Positions 1 to 8,895 are shown, counted from the stretch's first letter. The stretch: DNA of 64,000 bases from Pelagimonas sp050633425 (GCF_050633425.1 NZ_JBOEGM010000012.1:248001-312000), one strand, 5' to 3'. The notes: generated from the sequence alone by a model not told the origin. Translations and numbers: made by a program.

Positions 1-106
1 ATTCTCTGCCTCTGTCCCTGCCGCATTTTCGCGGTCGTTGGTTAAGAACAGAATGATTCATTGGTGATTCGCGGTCAAATTCTTTATTAAATCAGACCCT
101 TACGAT

Positions 107-718
107 TTACTCTTGATACAAGATATTGTGCACCGGTTTGAAAGACCGTCTATGATGTGGGGTTACCCCAAGATTTTGCAGTGCAGATTTGTGACATTTT
201 GTTGGGTAACCGGCGTTCTTTTCCCAACCATAACCTGGGTAGTGTTGCGCGATCTCAGTCATGACATTATCTCGCCATGTTTTGGCCACAATTGAGGCCG
301 CGCCGATGGTTTGTGACAGGCTGTCCCCCTTGACGATTGCCGTCGCAGGGCAAGACAACCTTTTGGGCAACCGATTCCCATCGACAAGCAGGTGATCGGG
401 ACGAATCGGCAACCCTTCGACCGCGCGCTTCATCGCCAACATGCTGGCGTGCAGGATGTTGATCTCATCGATTTCCTGAACAGTCGCTTCGGCAATCGAA
501 TAGATCGCAGTTTCGCGAATAATGACATCCAAGGCTTCGCGTTTCTTGGCGGAGAGCTTCTTGGAGTCGTTTAGCCCCGCGGGTATGTTGTTAGGGTCAA
601 GGATCACCGCACAGGCCACCACAGGCCCAGCCAGAGGGCCGCGTCCCACTTCGTCAACCCCTGCCAGCCGCAAACCGCGAGCATGGTAAGGCGCATCAAT
701 ATTATCAGTCTGTGTCAT
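107..718 (-). CDS. rnhB: Ribonuclease HII
   Basis: This 203-residue protein cleaves the RNA strand of RNA-DNA hybrids and removes misincorporated ribonucleotides in the cytoplasm. The family signature GVDEVGRGPLAGP lies at residues 20-32, giving catalytic Asp22 and Glu23. Asp113 in LLVDGN and Asp132 in VKGDS complete the four-carboxylate metal site. The length is normal for bacterial RNase HII. It starts at ATG on the minus strand. The 106 bases beyond its stop show no gene. Assignment rests on direct motif recognition and is firm. Confidence 0.96.
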   Translation of the reverse strand: MTQTDNIDAPYHARGLRLAGVDEVGRGPLAGPVVACAVILDPNNIPAGLNDSKKLSAKKREALDVIIRETAIYSIAEATVQEIDEINILHASMLAMKRAVEGLPIRPDHLLVDGNRLPKRLSCPATAIVKGDSLSQTIGAASIVAKTWRDNVMTEIAQHYPGYGWEKNAGYPTKCHKSALQNLGVTPHHRRSFKPVHNILYQE

Positions 719-766
719 AGGCCCAGAGAGCCGATCAGAGATCGCAAAGCAAGAGTTTACCGGGAA

Positions 767-1078
767 TTAGGCCGCCTTCATGCGCTGTAAAACAACGGCA
801 ACCAAAGAGAGCACGGCCACTTGTTCCGTGGTCTCGCGCCCAGCGATACGTTCCGAGAGCTGCATTCGCTCTTCCAAGGACAGGGGGATCAATAGAGGTT
901 CCGATGATCCGGTGGCAACTTCGTCGACCCAATCAACATCGTCCTTAAGAGCCTTCAAAAGAGACTGCCGAACAAGGTAACCCATTGGTAAATTTGCCGG
1001 TGAAATCGCCAGCAATTGTTTGCGCATCCCATCTGGCACGCTGACCATAAGGCCTTTTCTAAGATTGTGGCAGCTCAT
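767..1078 (-). CDS. Hypothetical protein, about 103 residues
   Basis: I do not recognise this small protein. Its frame is open to 1108, but I prefer the internal ATG at 1078 (protein begins MSCHNLRKG) because the extra upstream residues look like noise. It is mostly helical by eye, with an acidic stretch around DDVDWVDEV and an Ala/Leu/Val-rich C-terminus ending QRMKAA. There is no signal peptide and no membrane segment. It lies just upstream of rnhB on the same strand, 48 bases away, so the two could be co-transcribed. It may be a lineage-specific Rhodobacteraceae protein. Confidence 0.55.
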   Translation of the reverse strand: MSCHNLRKGLMVSVPDGMRKQLLAISPANLPMGYLVRQSLLKALKDDVDWVDEVATGSSEPLLIPLSLEERMQLSERIAGRETTEQVAVLSLVAVVLQRMKAA

Positions 1079-1322
1079 GTCTTCCCCCAGCCTGAAGATC
1101 CTAGGCAAGATAGGTTAACAGAATGCTTTCAATTGAAGAAGACGTAACAGGGCCTTGCGCCTTGTGTTTTTCGTGTCAAACTAGATATTGCGACGGCCTG
1201 CCCCGGGCCTCCTCCCCTTTGATTGGGAAAGTATTGATCATGCAGGGCATCGCACACCCATCCTTTGGATAGGTATCCGCAGAAAAGGGGCTGTGGGTTT
1301 TACCCGCGATCCGGAGGTTTCC

Positions 1323-2030
1323 ATGGACCTATCATCCCCCATTTTCATTCTGAAACGTGCTGCCCGAAAAGAAGCCCGACTTAGGGGCATTCCTTTGCAT
1401 CAATCGTTGACCGAAGCCGCCCGAAGAGAAGGCTTTTCCAACTGGTCCGAACTTGCCCGGACCTATGCCAAGACAACTCCGGCTATCAAAATACTGGAGA
1501 GCTTGCGGCGCGGAGAGCTGGTGCTATTGGCAGCCCGCCCCGGGCATGGGAAGACTTTGCATGCCTTGGACCTGCTGCTCTGCTCCCTGCGAAGAGGCAA
1601 GCAGGCTTGGTTCTTTTCCCTGGAATACTGTGATGCCGAAATCCTTGAGAGGGTCAAAGAATTGGACGGCATGGATCAGGTCGCAAAGCTGGCGGTCGAC
1701 ACCACCGACGACATTTGCGCCAGTTATATAGAAGCCGTCCTGATATCTGCCCAAGCAGGAAGTGTTGTGGTGATCGACTATTTGCAAATCATGGATCAAC
1801 GCCGGCACCATCCCCCCTTGGCGGATCAGGTCGCCCACCTAAAAGCCTTGGCAAAAAAGCGCCAAATAACGGTGGTTGCGATATCCCAAGTGGATCGTGG
1901 CTTTGAGCAGTCTCGTAAGCGATTGCCCGATCTGAGTGACGTTCGGCTCCCAAATCCTGTCGATCTGACGCTTTTTGATAAGGCCTGTTTCATCCATGAC
2001 GGACGGGTGCGTATCACCCCCCTGCCCTAA
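1323..2030 (+). CDS. Stand-alone DnaB-type RecA-fold ATPase
   Basis: The 235-residue protein resembles only the C-terminal ATPase core of the DnaB replicative helicase. It has a Walker A AARPGHGKT near residue 75, a Walker B VVVIDYLQIMDQ near residue 150, and a Gln-containing motif AISQVDRG followed by DLSDVRLPNPVD, matching DnaB motifs H1a, H3 and H4. The DnaB N-terminal domain is missing. Instead the first 40 residues (KRAARKEARLRGIPLHQS and SNWSELA) look like a short helical domain that also occurs in other small proteins. I chose the ATG at 1323 because GGAGG sits five bases upstream, although the frame extends to 1188. Its role in replication or repair is unknown. Confidence 0.75.
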   Translation: MDLSSPIFILKRAARKEARLRGIPLHQSLTEAARREGFSNWSELARTYAKTTPAIKILESLRRGELVLLAARPGHGKTLHALDLLLCSLRRGKQAWFFSLEYCDAEILERVKELDGMDQVAKLAVDTTDDICASYIEAVLISAQAGSVVVIDYLQIMDQRRHHPPLADQVAHLKALAKKRQITVVAISQVDRGFEQSRKRLPDLSDVRLPNPVDLTLFDKACFIHDGRVRITPLP

Positions 2031-2036
2031 AATGAC

Positions 2037-2062
2037 AAAGGCCCCCAAATTAGGGGGCCTTT
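2037..2062. terminator. Bidirectional rho-independent terminator
   Basis: A perfect 10-bp stem, AAAGGCCCCC paired with GGGGGCCTTT, encloses a 6-base loop. It sits between the convergent ATPase gene and groEL and can serve both strands. Confidence 0.9.
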
Positions 2063-2103
2063 GCTGTTCGGTATGTAAAGAGAATTTCCGTTGGAAACCC
2101 GTC

Positions 2104-3750
2104 TTACATCATGCCGCCCATGCCGCCCATGTCGGGCATGCCGCCGCCTGCTGGCATACCGCCGTCTTTCGACGGTTTGTCGGCAACCATGGCTTCGGTG
2201 GTGATCAGCAGGCCAGCAACCGAAGACGCATCTTCGAGAGCAGTCCGTGCAACTTTGGCAGGGTCGATAACGCCGAAGGCGAACATGTCACCATATTCTT
2301 CAGTCTGAGCGTTGAAGCCGAAGGATGTTTCGTCGGATTCGCGAACTTTGCCCGCAACAACCGCACCGTCAACACCAGCGTTTTCAGCGATCTGACGCAG
2401 AGGCGCTTCGAGAGCGCGACGCACGATGGCAATACCGGCGTTTTGGTCAGCGTTTGCGCCTTCCATGCCTTCGAGAGCTTTACCGGCTTGAACCAGAGCA
2501 ACACCACCACCAACGATGACGCCTTCTTGAACAGCAGCGCGGGTTGCGTTCAGAGCATCGTCAACACGATCTTTACGCTCTTTAACTTCAACCTCGGTCA
2601 TGCCGCCAACGCGGATAACGGCGACGCCGCCAGCCAGTTTCGCAACACGTTCCTGCAGCTTTTCACGGTCATAATCGGAAGATGTTTCTTCGATCTGAGC
2701 GCGGATCTGAGCAACACGTGCTTCGATCTCTGCTTTCTCGCCAGCGCCGTCAACAACAGTTGTCTCGTCTTTGGTGATCTGAACTTTCTTGGCGGTGCCA
2801 AGCATGTCCATGGTCACGGATTCGAGCTTCATGCCGAGATCTTCTGCAATCACTTGACCGCCTGTCAGGATCGCAATGTCCTGCAGCATGGCTTTGCGAC
2901 GATCACCAAAGCCAGGGGCTTTGACAGCAGCAATTTTCAGGCCGCCGCGCAGTTTGTTAACAACCAGAGTTGCCAGCGCTTCGCCTTCAACGTCTTCAGC
3001 AATGATCAGCAGTGGCTTTTGCGACTGGATCACTTGCTCGAGCAGAGGAACCATTGGCTGCAGCGACGAGAGTTTCTTCTCGTGCAGCAGGATCAGGCAG
3101 TCTTCCAGCTCGGCAGTCATTTTGTCAGCGTTGGTGACAAAGTAAGGAGACAGGTAACCGCGGTCGAACTGCATGCCTTCAACAACATCGGTCTCGGTTT
3201 CGAGGCCTTTGTTTTCTTCGACGGTGATAACACCTTCGTTGCCAACACGCTGCATCGCGTCAGCAATTTGCTGGCCGATTGCGGCTTCGCCGTTGGCAGA
3301 GATTGTGCCAACCTGAGCAACTTCGTCGCTGTCTTTAACTTCGCGGGCCATGGACTTGATGCCATCGACAACTTTGGCTGTCGCCAGGTCGATACCGCGC
3401 TTGAGGTCCATTGGGTTCAGACCGGCAGCAACCTGCTTGAGGCCTTCTTTAACGATGGCCTGAGCCAGAACAGTTGCGGTTGTTGTACCGTCGCCTGCTT
3501 CGTCGTTGGTGCGCGATGCAACTTCTTTGACCATCTGTGCGCCCATGTTCTCGAACTTGTCTTCAAGCTCGATCTCTTTGGCAACAGAGACACCGTCTTT
3601 GGTGATGCGTGGTGCGCCGAACGATTTGTCCAGAACAACGTTACGGCCTTTTGGGCCCAGTGTTACTTTAACAGCATCTGCGAGGATGTTGACGCCTGCC
3701 AGCATGCGGTTACGGGCGTCGGTATCGAATTTCACGTCCTTAGCGGCCAT
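2104..3750 (-). CDS. groL: 60 kDa chaperonin GroEL
   Basis: This is the large chaperonin subunit, 548 residues, the standard length. It forms the double-ring ATP-driven folding chamber with GroES in the cytoplasm. The protein begins MAAKDVKFDTDARNRML and carries the ATP-site segment GDGTTTATVLAQA near residue 87 and the VGGGVALVQAG segment near residue 410. It ends in the Gly-Gly-Met-rich tail that lines the cavity. TAGGAG stands upstream of the ATG. It lies 69 bases downstream of groES and is transcribed with it from the CIRCE-controlled promoter. Confidence 0.99.
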   Translation of the reverse strand: MAAKDVKFDTDARNRMLAGVNILADAVKVTLGPKGRNVVLDKSFGAPRITKDGVSVAKEIELEDKFENMGAQMVKEVASRTNDEAGDGTTTATVLAQAIVKEGLKQVAAGLNPMDLKRGIDLATAKVVDGIKSMAREVKDSDEVAQVGTISANGEAAIGQQIADAMQRVGNEGVITVEENKGLETETDVVEGMQFDRGYLSPYFVTNADKMTAELEDCLILLHEKKLSSLQPMVPLLEQVIQSQKPLLIIAEDVEGEALATLVVNKLRGGLKIAAVKAPGFGDRRKAMLQDIAILTGGQVIAEDLGMKLESVTMDMLGTAKKVQITKDETTVVDGAGEKAEIEARVAQIRAQIEETSSDYDREKLQERVAKLAGGVAVIRVGGMTEVEVKERKDRVDDALNATRAAVQEGVIVGGGVALVQAGKALEGMEGANADQNAGIAIVRRALEAPLRQIAENAGVDGAVVAGKVRESDETSFGFNAQTEEYGDMFAFGVIDPAKVARTALEDASSVAGLLITTEAMVADKPSKDGGMPAGGGMPDMGGMGGMM

Positions 3751-3819
3751 GTGTATTCTCCTAAGAATTCATATAGTTGTTGGTCAGAAAGAATGGCCAA
3801 TCGGCCATCAAGTCATCGT

Positions 3820-4107
3820 TCAGCCGATAATGCCGAGGATGTCGCTTTCTTTCATGATCAGCAGCTCTTCGCCGTCCAGAGTGATCTCTGTGCCGGACCA
3901 TTTGCCAAACAGGATGGTGTCACCCTCTTTAACGTCCATTGCGATGCGGTCGCCGTCTTCGTCACGTGCGCCTGCGCCTACGGCAACAACTTTGCCTTCA
4001 GCGGGCTTTTCTTTTGCGCTTTCGGGGATGATCAGACCACCAGCGGTCTTTTCTTCGCCTTCCAGGCGGCGAACAACTACGCGATCGTGAAGCGGTGTAA
4101 ATGCCAT
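3820..4107 (-). CDS. groS: 10 kDa co-chaperonin GroES
   Basis: This 95-residue protein caps the GroEL ring. It has the N-terminal MAFTPLHDRVVVRR, the mobile loop EEKTAGGLIIPE around residues 18-29, and the C-terminal ESDILGIIG, all typical of the family. It is the first gene of the groES-groEL operon. A sigma70-like promoter and a perfect CIRCE operator lie 56-118 bases upstream, so it should be repressed by HrcA and induced by heat. Confidence 0.99.
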   Translation of the reverse strand: MAFTPLHDRVVVRRLEGEEKTAGGLIIPESAKEKPAEGKVVAVGAGARDEDGDRIAMDVKEGDTILFGKWSGTEITLDGEELLIMKESDILGIIG

Positions 4108-4162
4108 TCTTCGAGTCTCCTTGGCTCAAAGTTATCCTCTAAAGACCCCCTGCTGAGGGCCA

Positions 4163-4189
4163 TTAGCACTCATCAGGTGCGAGTGCTAA
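4163..4189. promoter_or_regulatory. CIRCE operator (HrcA binding site)
   Basis: The sequence is an exact match to the consensus: TTAGCACTC at 4163-4171, nine spacer bases, GAGTGCTAA at 4181-4189. It lies directly downstream of the -10 box of the groES promoter, where bound HrcA would block transcription initiation. Confidence 0.97.
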
Positions 4190-4196
4190 CGACGCA

Positions 4197-4225
4197 TAGC
4201 TAGGCAGCGGATTGGAGTGAGTCAA
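4197..4225 (-). promoter_or_regulatory. Predicted groESL promoter
   Basis: On the minus strand, TTGACT (4225-4220) and TAGCTA (4202-4197) are separated by exactly 17 bp. This fits a housekeeping-sigma promoter, and the CIRCE element lies over the expected start site. The call is inferred from spacing and position. Confidence 0.7.
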
Positions 4226-4356
4226 CATCTTGTGCAAAATTTTTGACTCTATTTGGGCGGTCTCGATGCAGACACCTGCCGGGCACAGATCATTGACTGG
4301 CGACGAATCAACTTTTGAGGGATTGTGGGTATATTGAAACAGGAAGGAATTGAAGA

Positions 4357-5655
4357 ATGTCTCTCTGGAAAATTGTTGCTTGTCTTCTTCTAACTGCCGG
4401 GGTGGCAAAGGCCGAAGATACCTTTCTCGCTTTAAGTGACGTTCATTATGGGGTTCGCGCCATCTCTGGAAAATGGGGACATGGGAACGAAACCAGTTTG
4501 GTTTTGTGGCAGAACGCCCAAGCCAAAGCCATCGACCTCATTGCCAAGCAAGCACCCAAGTTCACCGTGTACCTTGGTGACATGCCCGCACATAGCGAAC
4601 CCGAAGCGACGCGGAAACAGGAATTCACCACGGTTTTGGGCGGTTTGGCGCATATAGCGGGCCCCTCGCATCGCTTGTATTTCTTGCCCGGAAACAATGA
4701 CACCAATGCCGGCGACTACTGCCAATTCACAGATAACACGGACGAAACCCCCTTCGCCTCCGCACATACCGGCAAATGGCCCGCGTTAAACGCGATGGAC
4801 ACATTGATTGATCGCTCGGGCTTGGCGCAAGGGTACTATTCCGCATACCCATTGGGTAAAAACGACACGTCATTGCGTTTGATCACGTTGAATACCGTGA
4901 TGTTCAACGCGAATTACGGGCACGGTTTCCACTGGACCCCCTGCCAGCCATATATGACGGATGCCGAAATTCAGATGGCAGCCAGCATCCAACTCAGCTG
5001 GCTGGCCCAGCAGCTGGCAGATGCTCAGGCAAATAACGAACGCACGCTCATTGCGATGCATGTTCCGCCGGGGATGGATGGGCATGGCGGGGCACCTATG
5101 TGGAACCCTGACCTGACGTATCGCGACCCAAACCCCCCAAAGCTATTGTCGGCTGTATCAGCAAGCGCGCCCAAAGGCACGTCGGTTGAAACCATATTCA
5201 GTGAGGTGATCTCAGCCTATTCGGATCAAATCACCGGGATCTTGACGGCCCATACCCATCTGGACGACATGCGCCGTTTGTGGACCTGCAATGGTGACTT
5301 GGTGGGTTTGGCGATCGGAATCCCTGGAATCACCACCGACCATGGCAACAATCCAGCAATGAAACTGTTCAGTTATGACAGTCGCAAAAACATCACCGAC
5401 GCCACGACCTATTATGCCAGCGAAACTACGGGCCATAATTGGGTCGATGCCAATCGCTATGGGTTTTCCAAAACCTACTGCCCGCCTTCACAGGATTGTG
5501 CGGGTATGGATCTGTTCTCGATCATATCCGCCTGGCCGAAGTCCCAGACCCAAAAACTGGCCAAACGCATGGAACAGGTGTTGAAAACCAAACGTAGCCC
5601 TGTCAGCGGGCGCTATTATGCACAGGCAATGGACGCTTATCCGCAATGTGATTAG
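4357..5655 (+). CDS. Secreted metallophosphoesterase, acid sphingomyelinase/PPN1-like
   Basis: The 432-residue protein begins with a signal peptide (MSLWKIVACLLLTAGVAKA), so it is exported. It has the calcineurin-like phosphoesterase metal motifs: SDVH with Asp28 and His30, YLGDMPAH with Asp75, PGNNDTNA at 112-118, AMHVPPG, and TAHTHLDD. The overall pattern resembles acid sphingomyelinase-like phosphodiesterases. The usual GNHD/E is GNND here, a variant I associate with endopolyphosphatase PPN1. The substrate may be a phosphodiester, nucleotide or polyphosphate and cannot be fixed from sequence. AGGAAG precedes the ATG. It may form a transcription unit with the downstream lactate dehydrogenase, 59 bases away. 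Confidence 0.82.
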   Translation: MSLWKIVACLLLTAGVAKAEDTFLALSDVHYGVRAISGKWGHGNETSLVLWQNAQAKAIDLIAKQAPKFTVYLGDMPAHSEPEATRKQEFTTVLGGLAHIAGPSHRLYFLPGNNDTNAGDYCQFTDNTDETPFASAHTGKWPALNAMDTLIDRSGLAQGYYSAYPLGKNDTSLRLITLNTVMFNANYGHGFHWTPCQPYMTDAEIQMAASIQLSWLAQQLADAQANNERTLIAMHVPPGMDGHGGAPMWNPDLTYRDPNPPKLLSAVSASAPKGTSVETIFSEVISAYSDQITGILTAHTHLDDMRRLWTCNGDLVGLAIGIPGITTDHGNNPAMKLFSYDSRKNITDATTYYASETTGHNWVDANRYGFSKTYCPPSQDCAGMDLFSIISAWPKSQTQKLAKRMEQVLKTKRSPVSGRYYAQAMDAYPQCD

Positions 5656-5714
5656 GATCAACGACAGCGCTAACAACCCTTTCTATGACTGTGTCCACCT
5701 AAGGGGAGTACGCC

Positions 5715-6644
5715 ATGAAAATTGGAATTGTAGGGGCCGGAATGGTCGGATCAGCCGCCGCCTTTTCCTGTGTCATGCGCGGGGCGGCATCGCGCATTGT
5801 ATTGGTCGATCTCAACCCTGCCCGCGCCCGAGCTGAGGCCGAGGACATCGCCCATGCAGTGCCCTTTGCCCATGCTGTTCAGGTTGATGCAGGTGACTAT
5901 GACGACCTGACGGGGGCCGGAGTGGTGATTCTGGCCTGCGGGGTTAGCCAACAACCCGGTGAAACGCGCCTGCAATTGCTGGACCGCAATGCTGAGGTGT
6001 TTCGGTCTGTCGTGGGCGAAGTCATGCGGGTGTGCCCGGATGCCATCCTATTGGTTGCCTCAAATCCAGTGGATATCATGGGCCAGATCACCCAACGCCT
6101 GTCTGGCTTGCCACCGGAACGGGTGATTGGATCGGGAACAATCCTAGATACAGCCCGATTTCGGTGGTTGTTGGGGCGTCATTTAGGCATCGCGCCACGG
6201 TCGGTGCATGGATATGTCCTTGGCGAACACGGTGATTCTGAAGTTCTGGCGTGGTCATCGGCGCGCGCCGGATCAGCCTCGGTTGCCAGTTTCGCGGCCC
6301 AAGTCGGCAATGCCATAACCGAAGATGTCCGACAAACAATTGACTACGGCGTCCGCCATGCTGCCTATACAATCATCGAGGGCAAAGGCGCGACGTGGTA
6401 CGGCATCGGAGCCGGTTTGGCCCGCATCGTTTCGGCAATCACATCCGACGAACAGGCGGTTCTGACCGTTTCCTCGGTGTCCGATGTGTTGGGCGTGCGT
6501 GATGTGGCCTGTTCGGTGCCGCGTGTTGTCGGGGCACAAGGCATAAGCTCCGAACTGCTTCCCGACCTCTCAGACGAAGAAACCGAGGCCCTGAGAGCCT
6601 CGGCTGAAATGCTGAAAACAACGGTGGAGCAGGTGTCGCTCTGA
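5715..6644 (+). CDS. ldh: L-lactate dehydrogenase
   Basis: This 309-residue cytoplasmic enzyme interconverts pyruvate and L-lactate with NAD(H). The Rossmann motif GIVGAGMVGSA starts at residue 4. The mobile loop reads CGVSQQPGETR; Gln79 occupies the specificity position that is Gln in lactate and Arg in malate dehydrogenases. Catalytic His172 lies in GEHGDSE, and DTARFR supplies the Asp/Arg pair. AAGGGGAG precedes the ATG. Its 3' end faces the RNA helicase gene with only 15 bases between them. Malate dehydrogenase is the alternative but is disfavoured by Gln79. Confidence 0.9.
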   Translation: MKIGIVGAGMVGSAAAFSCVMRGAASRIVLVDLNPARARAEAEDIAHAVPFAHAVQVDAGDYDDLTGAGVVILACGVSQQPGETRLQLLDRNAEVFRSVVGEVMRVCPDAILLVASNPVDIMGQITQRLSGLPPERVIGSGTILDTARFRWLLGRHLGIAPRSVHGYVLGEHGDSEVLAWSSARAGSASVASFAAQVGNAITEDVRQTIDYGVRHAAYTIIEGKGATWYGIGAGLARIVSAITSDEQAVLTVSSVSDVLGVRDVACSVPRVVGAQGISSELLPDLSDEETEALRASAEMLKTTVEQVSL

Positions 6645-6659
6645 CCCTTGCCCTATCGG

Positions 6660-7937
6660 TTAACGGCGACCAGAGCGGCGACGTTTCTGACCACCCGATG
6701 GGCGACCATTGTTGTTGGCAGGCTTGCCCCCGCCGCGATGACCACCTCCACCACCACGGTTGCGACCACCGCCGCCACCACGCTGTTGTTTGGGCCGATC
6801 AACTGGCTCAGGCTCAACACCCGATGCAACCTCAATGTCGATCTTCATCAGCTTTTGAATTTGGCGCAACAAAAGCACCTCGTCGGCGGCACAAAATGCA
6901 ATCGCCTGACCGTCACGGCCCGCTCGAGCGGTCCGGCCGATACGGTGAACATAATTCTCTGCTACTTCTGGCAAATCAAAGTTCACGACATAGGCAACGC
7001 CGGGAATGTCGATACCACGCGCCGCAACATCGGTGGCCACAAGGATGTTGATCTCACCAGCGCGAAACGCTTTGATTGCGCGATCCCGTTGACCTTGGCT
7101 TTTGTTCCCATGAATAGACGCGGCATTATAACCGTCGGCCACAAGACCTTTCATCAAACGTTCCGCACCATGTTTCGTACGCGAAAACACCAAGGTAAGA
7201 GCGTTCGGATCATCTGACAGAATTTCACGCAATTTGCGTGGCTTGCCCGCCTTTTCGACGAAATGCACGCATTGGGTCACTTTGTCTGCGGCTTTGCCGG
7301 GGGGTGAAACCTGAACCTTTTTAGGGTCATTCAGATAGGCACGGCTCAATTCTTCCATCTGCTTGGGCATCGTCGCCGAAAACAGCATGGTTTGACGGGG
7401 CGTGCCCAGCGCGGGCGCAATTTTGCGCAACGCATGGATAAAGCCCATATCGAGCATCTGATCCGCTTCGTCGAGGATCAGGTGCTTAACAGCCTTCAAA
7501 TCCACAGCGCGACGGTCCATCAGGTCGATCAAACGGCCAGGGGTTGCCACAAGGATATGAGTGCCGCGGTTCAGAACCTGAATCTGTTTGTTGATCGACT
7601 GACCACCTACAACCGTTGTCACACGGATCGGGGTTTTGGTCGTCAAAACTTTCAGGTTATCTGCAATCTGGTTCACCAGTTCGCGCGTCGGTGCCAAGAT
7701 AAGCGCCTGTGCGGTTTTAGGATCGGGTTTGCCATGCAGGCCCAAAAGATGGTTCACCAGAGGGAGACCAAACGCCAGAGTTTTACCAGTGCCGGTTTGG
7801 GCAAGGCCCATGATATCGTGACCTTCGAGCGCCAGCGGAACCGCTTGCGTCTGGATCGGAGTTGGTTTTTCAAAACCAGCCGCTTCGAGAGCAGCATTGA
7901 GAGCAGGCCGTAGGCCAAGTTCGCTAAATTCGAACAA
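6660..7937 (-). CDS. rhlE: DEAD-box ATP-dependent RNA helicase, RhlE-like
   Basis: The protein unwinds short RNA duplexes in ribosome assembly or RNA turnover. The Q motif (GFEKPTPIQTQA), Walker A AQTGTGKT, DEAD box, SAT motif and HRIGRTARAGR are all present. The C-terminus is a Gly/Arg-rich RNA-binding tail. No ATG fits the usual start of the family. I chose TTG at 7937, preceded by AAGGA seven bases upstream, which gives a protein starting near FEFSELGLRPAL, exactly where RhlE proteins begin. The frame is open upstream to 8078 but that part has no resemblance to the family. The 259-bp gap upstream holds no gene I can support. Confidence 0.92.
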   Translation of the reverse strand: MFEFSELGLRPALNAALEAAGFEKPTPIQTQAVPLALEGHDIMGLAQTGTGKTLAFGLPLVNHLLGLHGKPDPKTAQALILAPTRELVNQIADNLKVLTTKTPIRVTTVVGGQSINKQIQVLNRGTHILVATPGRLIDLMDRRAVDLKAVKHLILDEADQMLDMGFIHALRKIAPALGTPRQTMLFSATMPKQMEELSRAYLNDPKKVQVSPPGKAADKVTQCVHFVEKAGKPRKLREILSDDPNALTLVFSRTKHGAERLMKGLVADGYNAASIHGNKSQGQRDRAIKAFRAGEINILVATDVAARGIDIPGVAYVVNFDLPEVAENYVHRIGRTARAGRDGQAIAFCAADEVLLLRQIQKLMKIDIEVASGVEPEPVDRPKQQRGGGGGRNRGGGGGHRGGGKPANNNGRPSGGQKRRRSGRR

Positions 7938-8196
7938 TAGGAAGTCCTTTTCAGCCCCACAAGGCACAGTGCCAGTGGAACACAGAAACACAGCCGCAAC
8001 GTTTGCGACCGCATGAGGGTTGGCAAGACCTCGAGACAGCTGGGCGGTTCCCGCGCGGTCTGGTCTGTGCCTTTGCAACCCTGCGTGATTGGGAAACTGT
8101 ATCTGGTGTCGCTGAGAGCTCTTGGCTCGGCATGCTCACGCGGCAGCGCAGCGACATCTGCCCAATGACGCGAAAACCCGTACGCGTCAAGACTCT

Positions 8197-8895
8197 TTAG
8201 CTTGGGTCCCAGCTATAGGCCCAGTGTTTGAGCCCCTCTACCCCGGCGGACGAGAGCTCATAAACACCGGTTTCAACCTTGTTGAACCAACCGTAGTGGT
8301 TGCTGCGCATTATTGTTGTGGCGTTAGTCACACCGGTGGCTTTGGCGACGTCCTTGCCCCGGCTCGCCCCAACTTCGGCCAGCATGGCAGCACATTTTAA
8401 CGCATCTTGGCGATACCCTGTGACGATGCCATGTCGTGTTGCGCCCCCTTGGTTCGGATCACCGTCCAGCCGCTGAAATTCACGCAGCAATCGAGATTGG
8501 CGTTTCTTGTTTTTGCGCGGCGCATAAGGGCCGGGATCGCAATGCACTTCAACCGTTTGATCCACCCGCACCGTGATAAAGCCAAGCCCAAGCCGACGGC
8601 ACATCGCAACGTTATCTTTGAGTGCCCGTTTGGCGGTTTTCCCTTTGGGCTTGGGAACCGCGATATAAACCGTGTCGGTAACCCCCAGCCGGGTAATCGC
8701 CTGGTGATAAAGCGACAGGGTGACACTCAGTTTCAGCTCAACAATGACGGGGGGTTCATCGGCGCGCATCGCAACGACATCCGCCGCCCCGACTTCGCCT
8801 TTGACCTCATAACCTTGCCGTTGCAACATCGCTTTTACTGGCTCGTAAAGATCGCTTTCCCGCCGCATATCCGCCTGTTTCTCTTGCCATTCCAA
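8197..8895 (-). CDS. DUF2161 protein, PD-(D/E)XK nuclease-like
   Basis: This 232-residue protein matches a family common in Rhodobacteraceae and annotated as a putative phosphodiesterase of the PD-(D/E)XK fold. The core shows GAADVVAMR (Asp39) followed by VIVELKLS (Glu53, Lys55), which is the D...ExK metal-binding pattern. A C-terminal part (GKDVAKATGVTNATTIM) looks like a winged helix, suggesting DNA binding. A second possible start is Met10 at 8868. It is divergent from the TraB-like gene, 45 bases apart. Actual nuclease activity and substrate are not known. Confidence 0.75.
   Translation of the reverse strand: MEWQEKQADMRRESDLYEPVKAMLQRQGYEVKGEVGAADVVAMRADEPPVIVELKLSVTLSLYHQAITRLGVTDTVYIAVPKPKGKTAKRALKDNVAMCRRLGLGFITVRVDQTVEVHCDPGPYAPRKNKKRQSRLLREFQRLDGDPNQGGATRHGIVTGYRQDALKCAAMLAEVGASRGKDVAKATGVTNATTIMRSNHYGWFNKVETGVYELSSAGVEGLKHWAYSWDPS

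Noticed and set aside
1975..4203. A 742-codon plus-strand open frame across groEL and groES
   Set aside because: It lies exactly antisense to two certain genes; its translation is Phe/Asn/Cys-rich and resembles no protein. GC-skewed codons of groEL produce such shadows.
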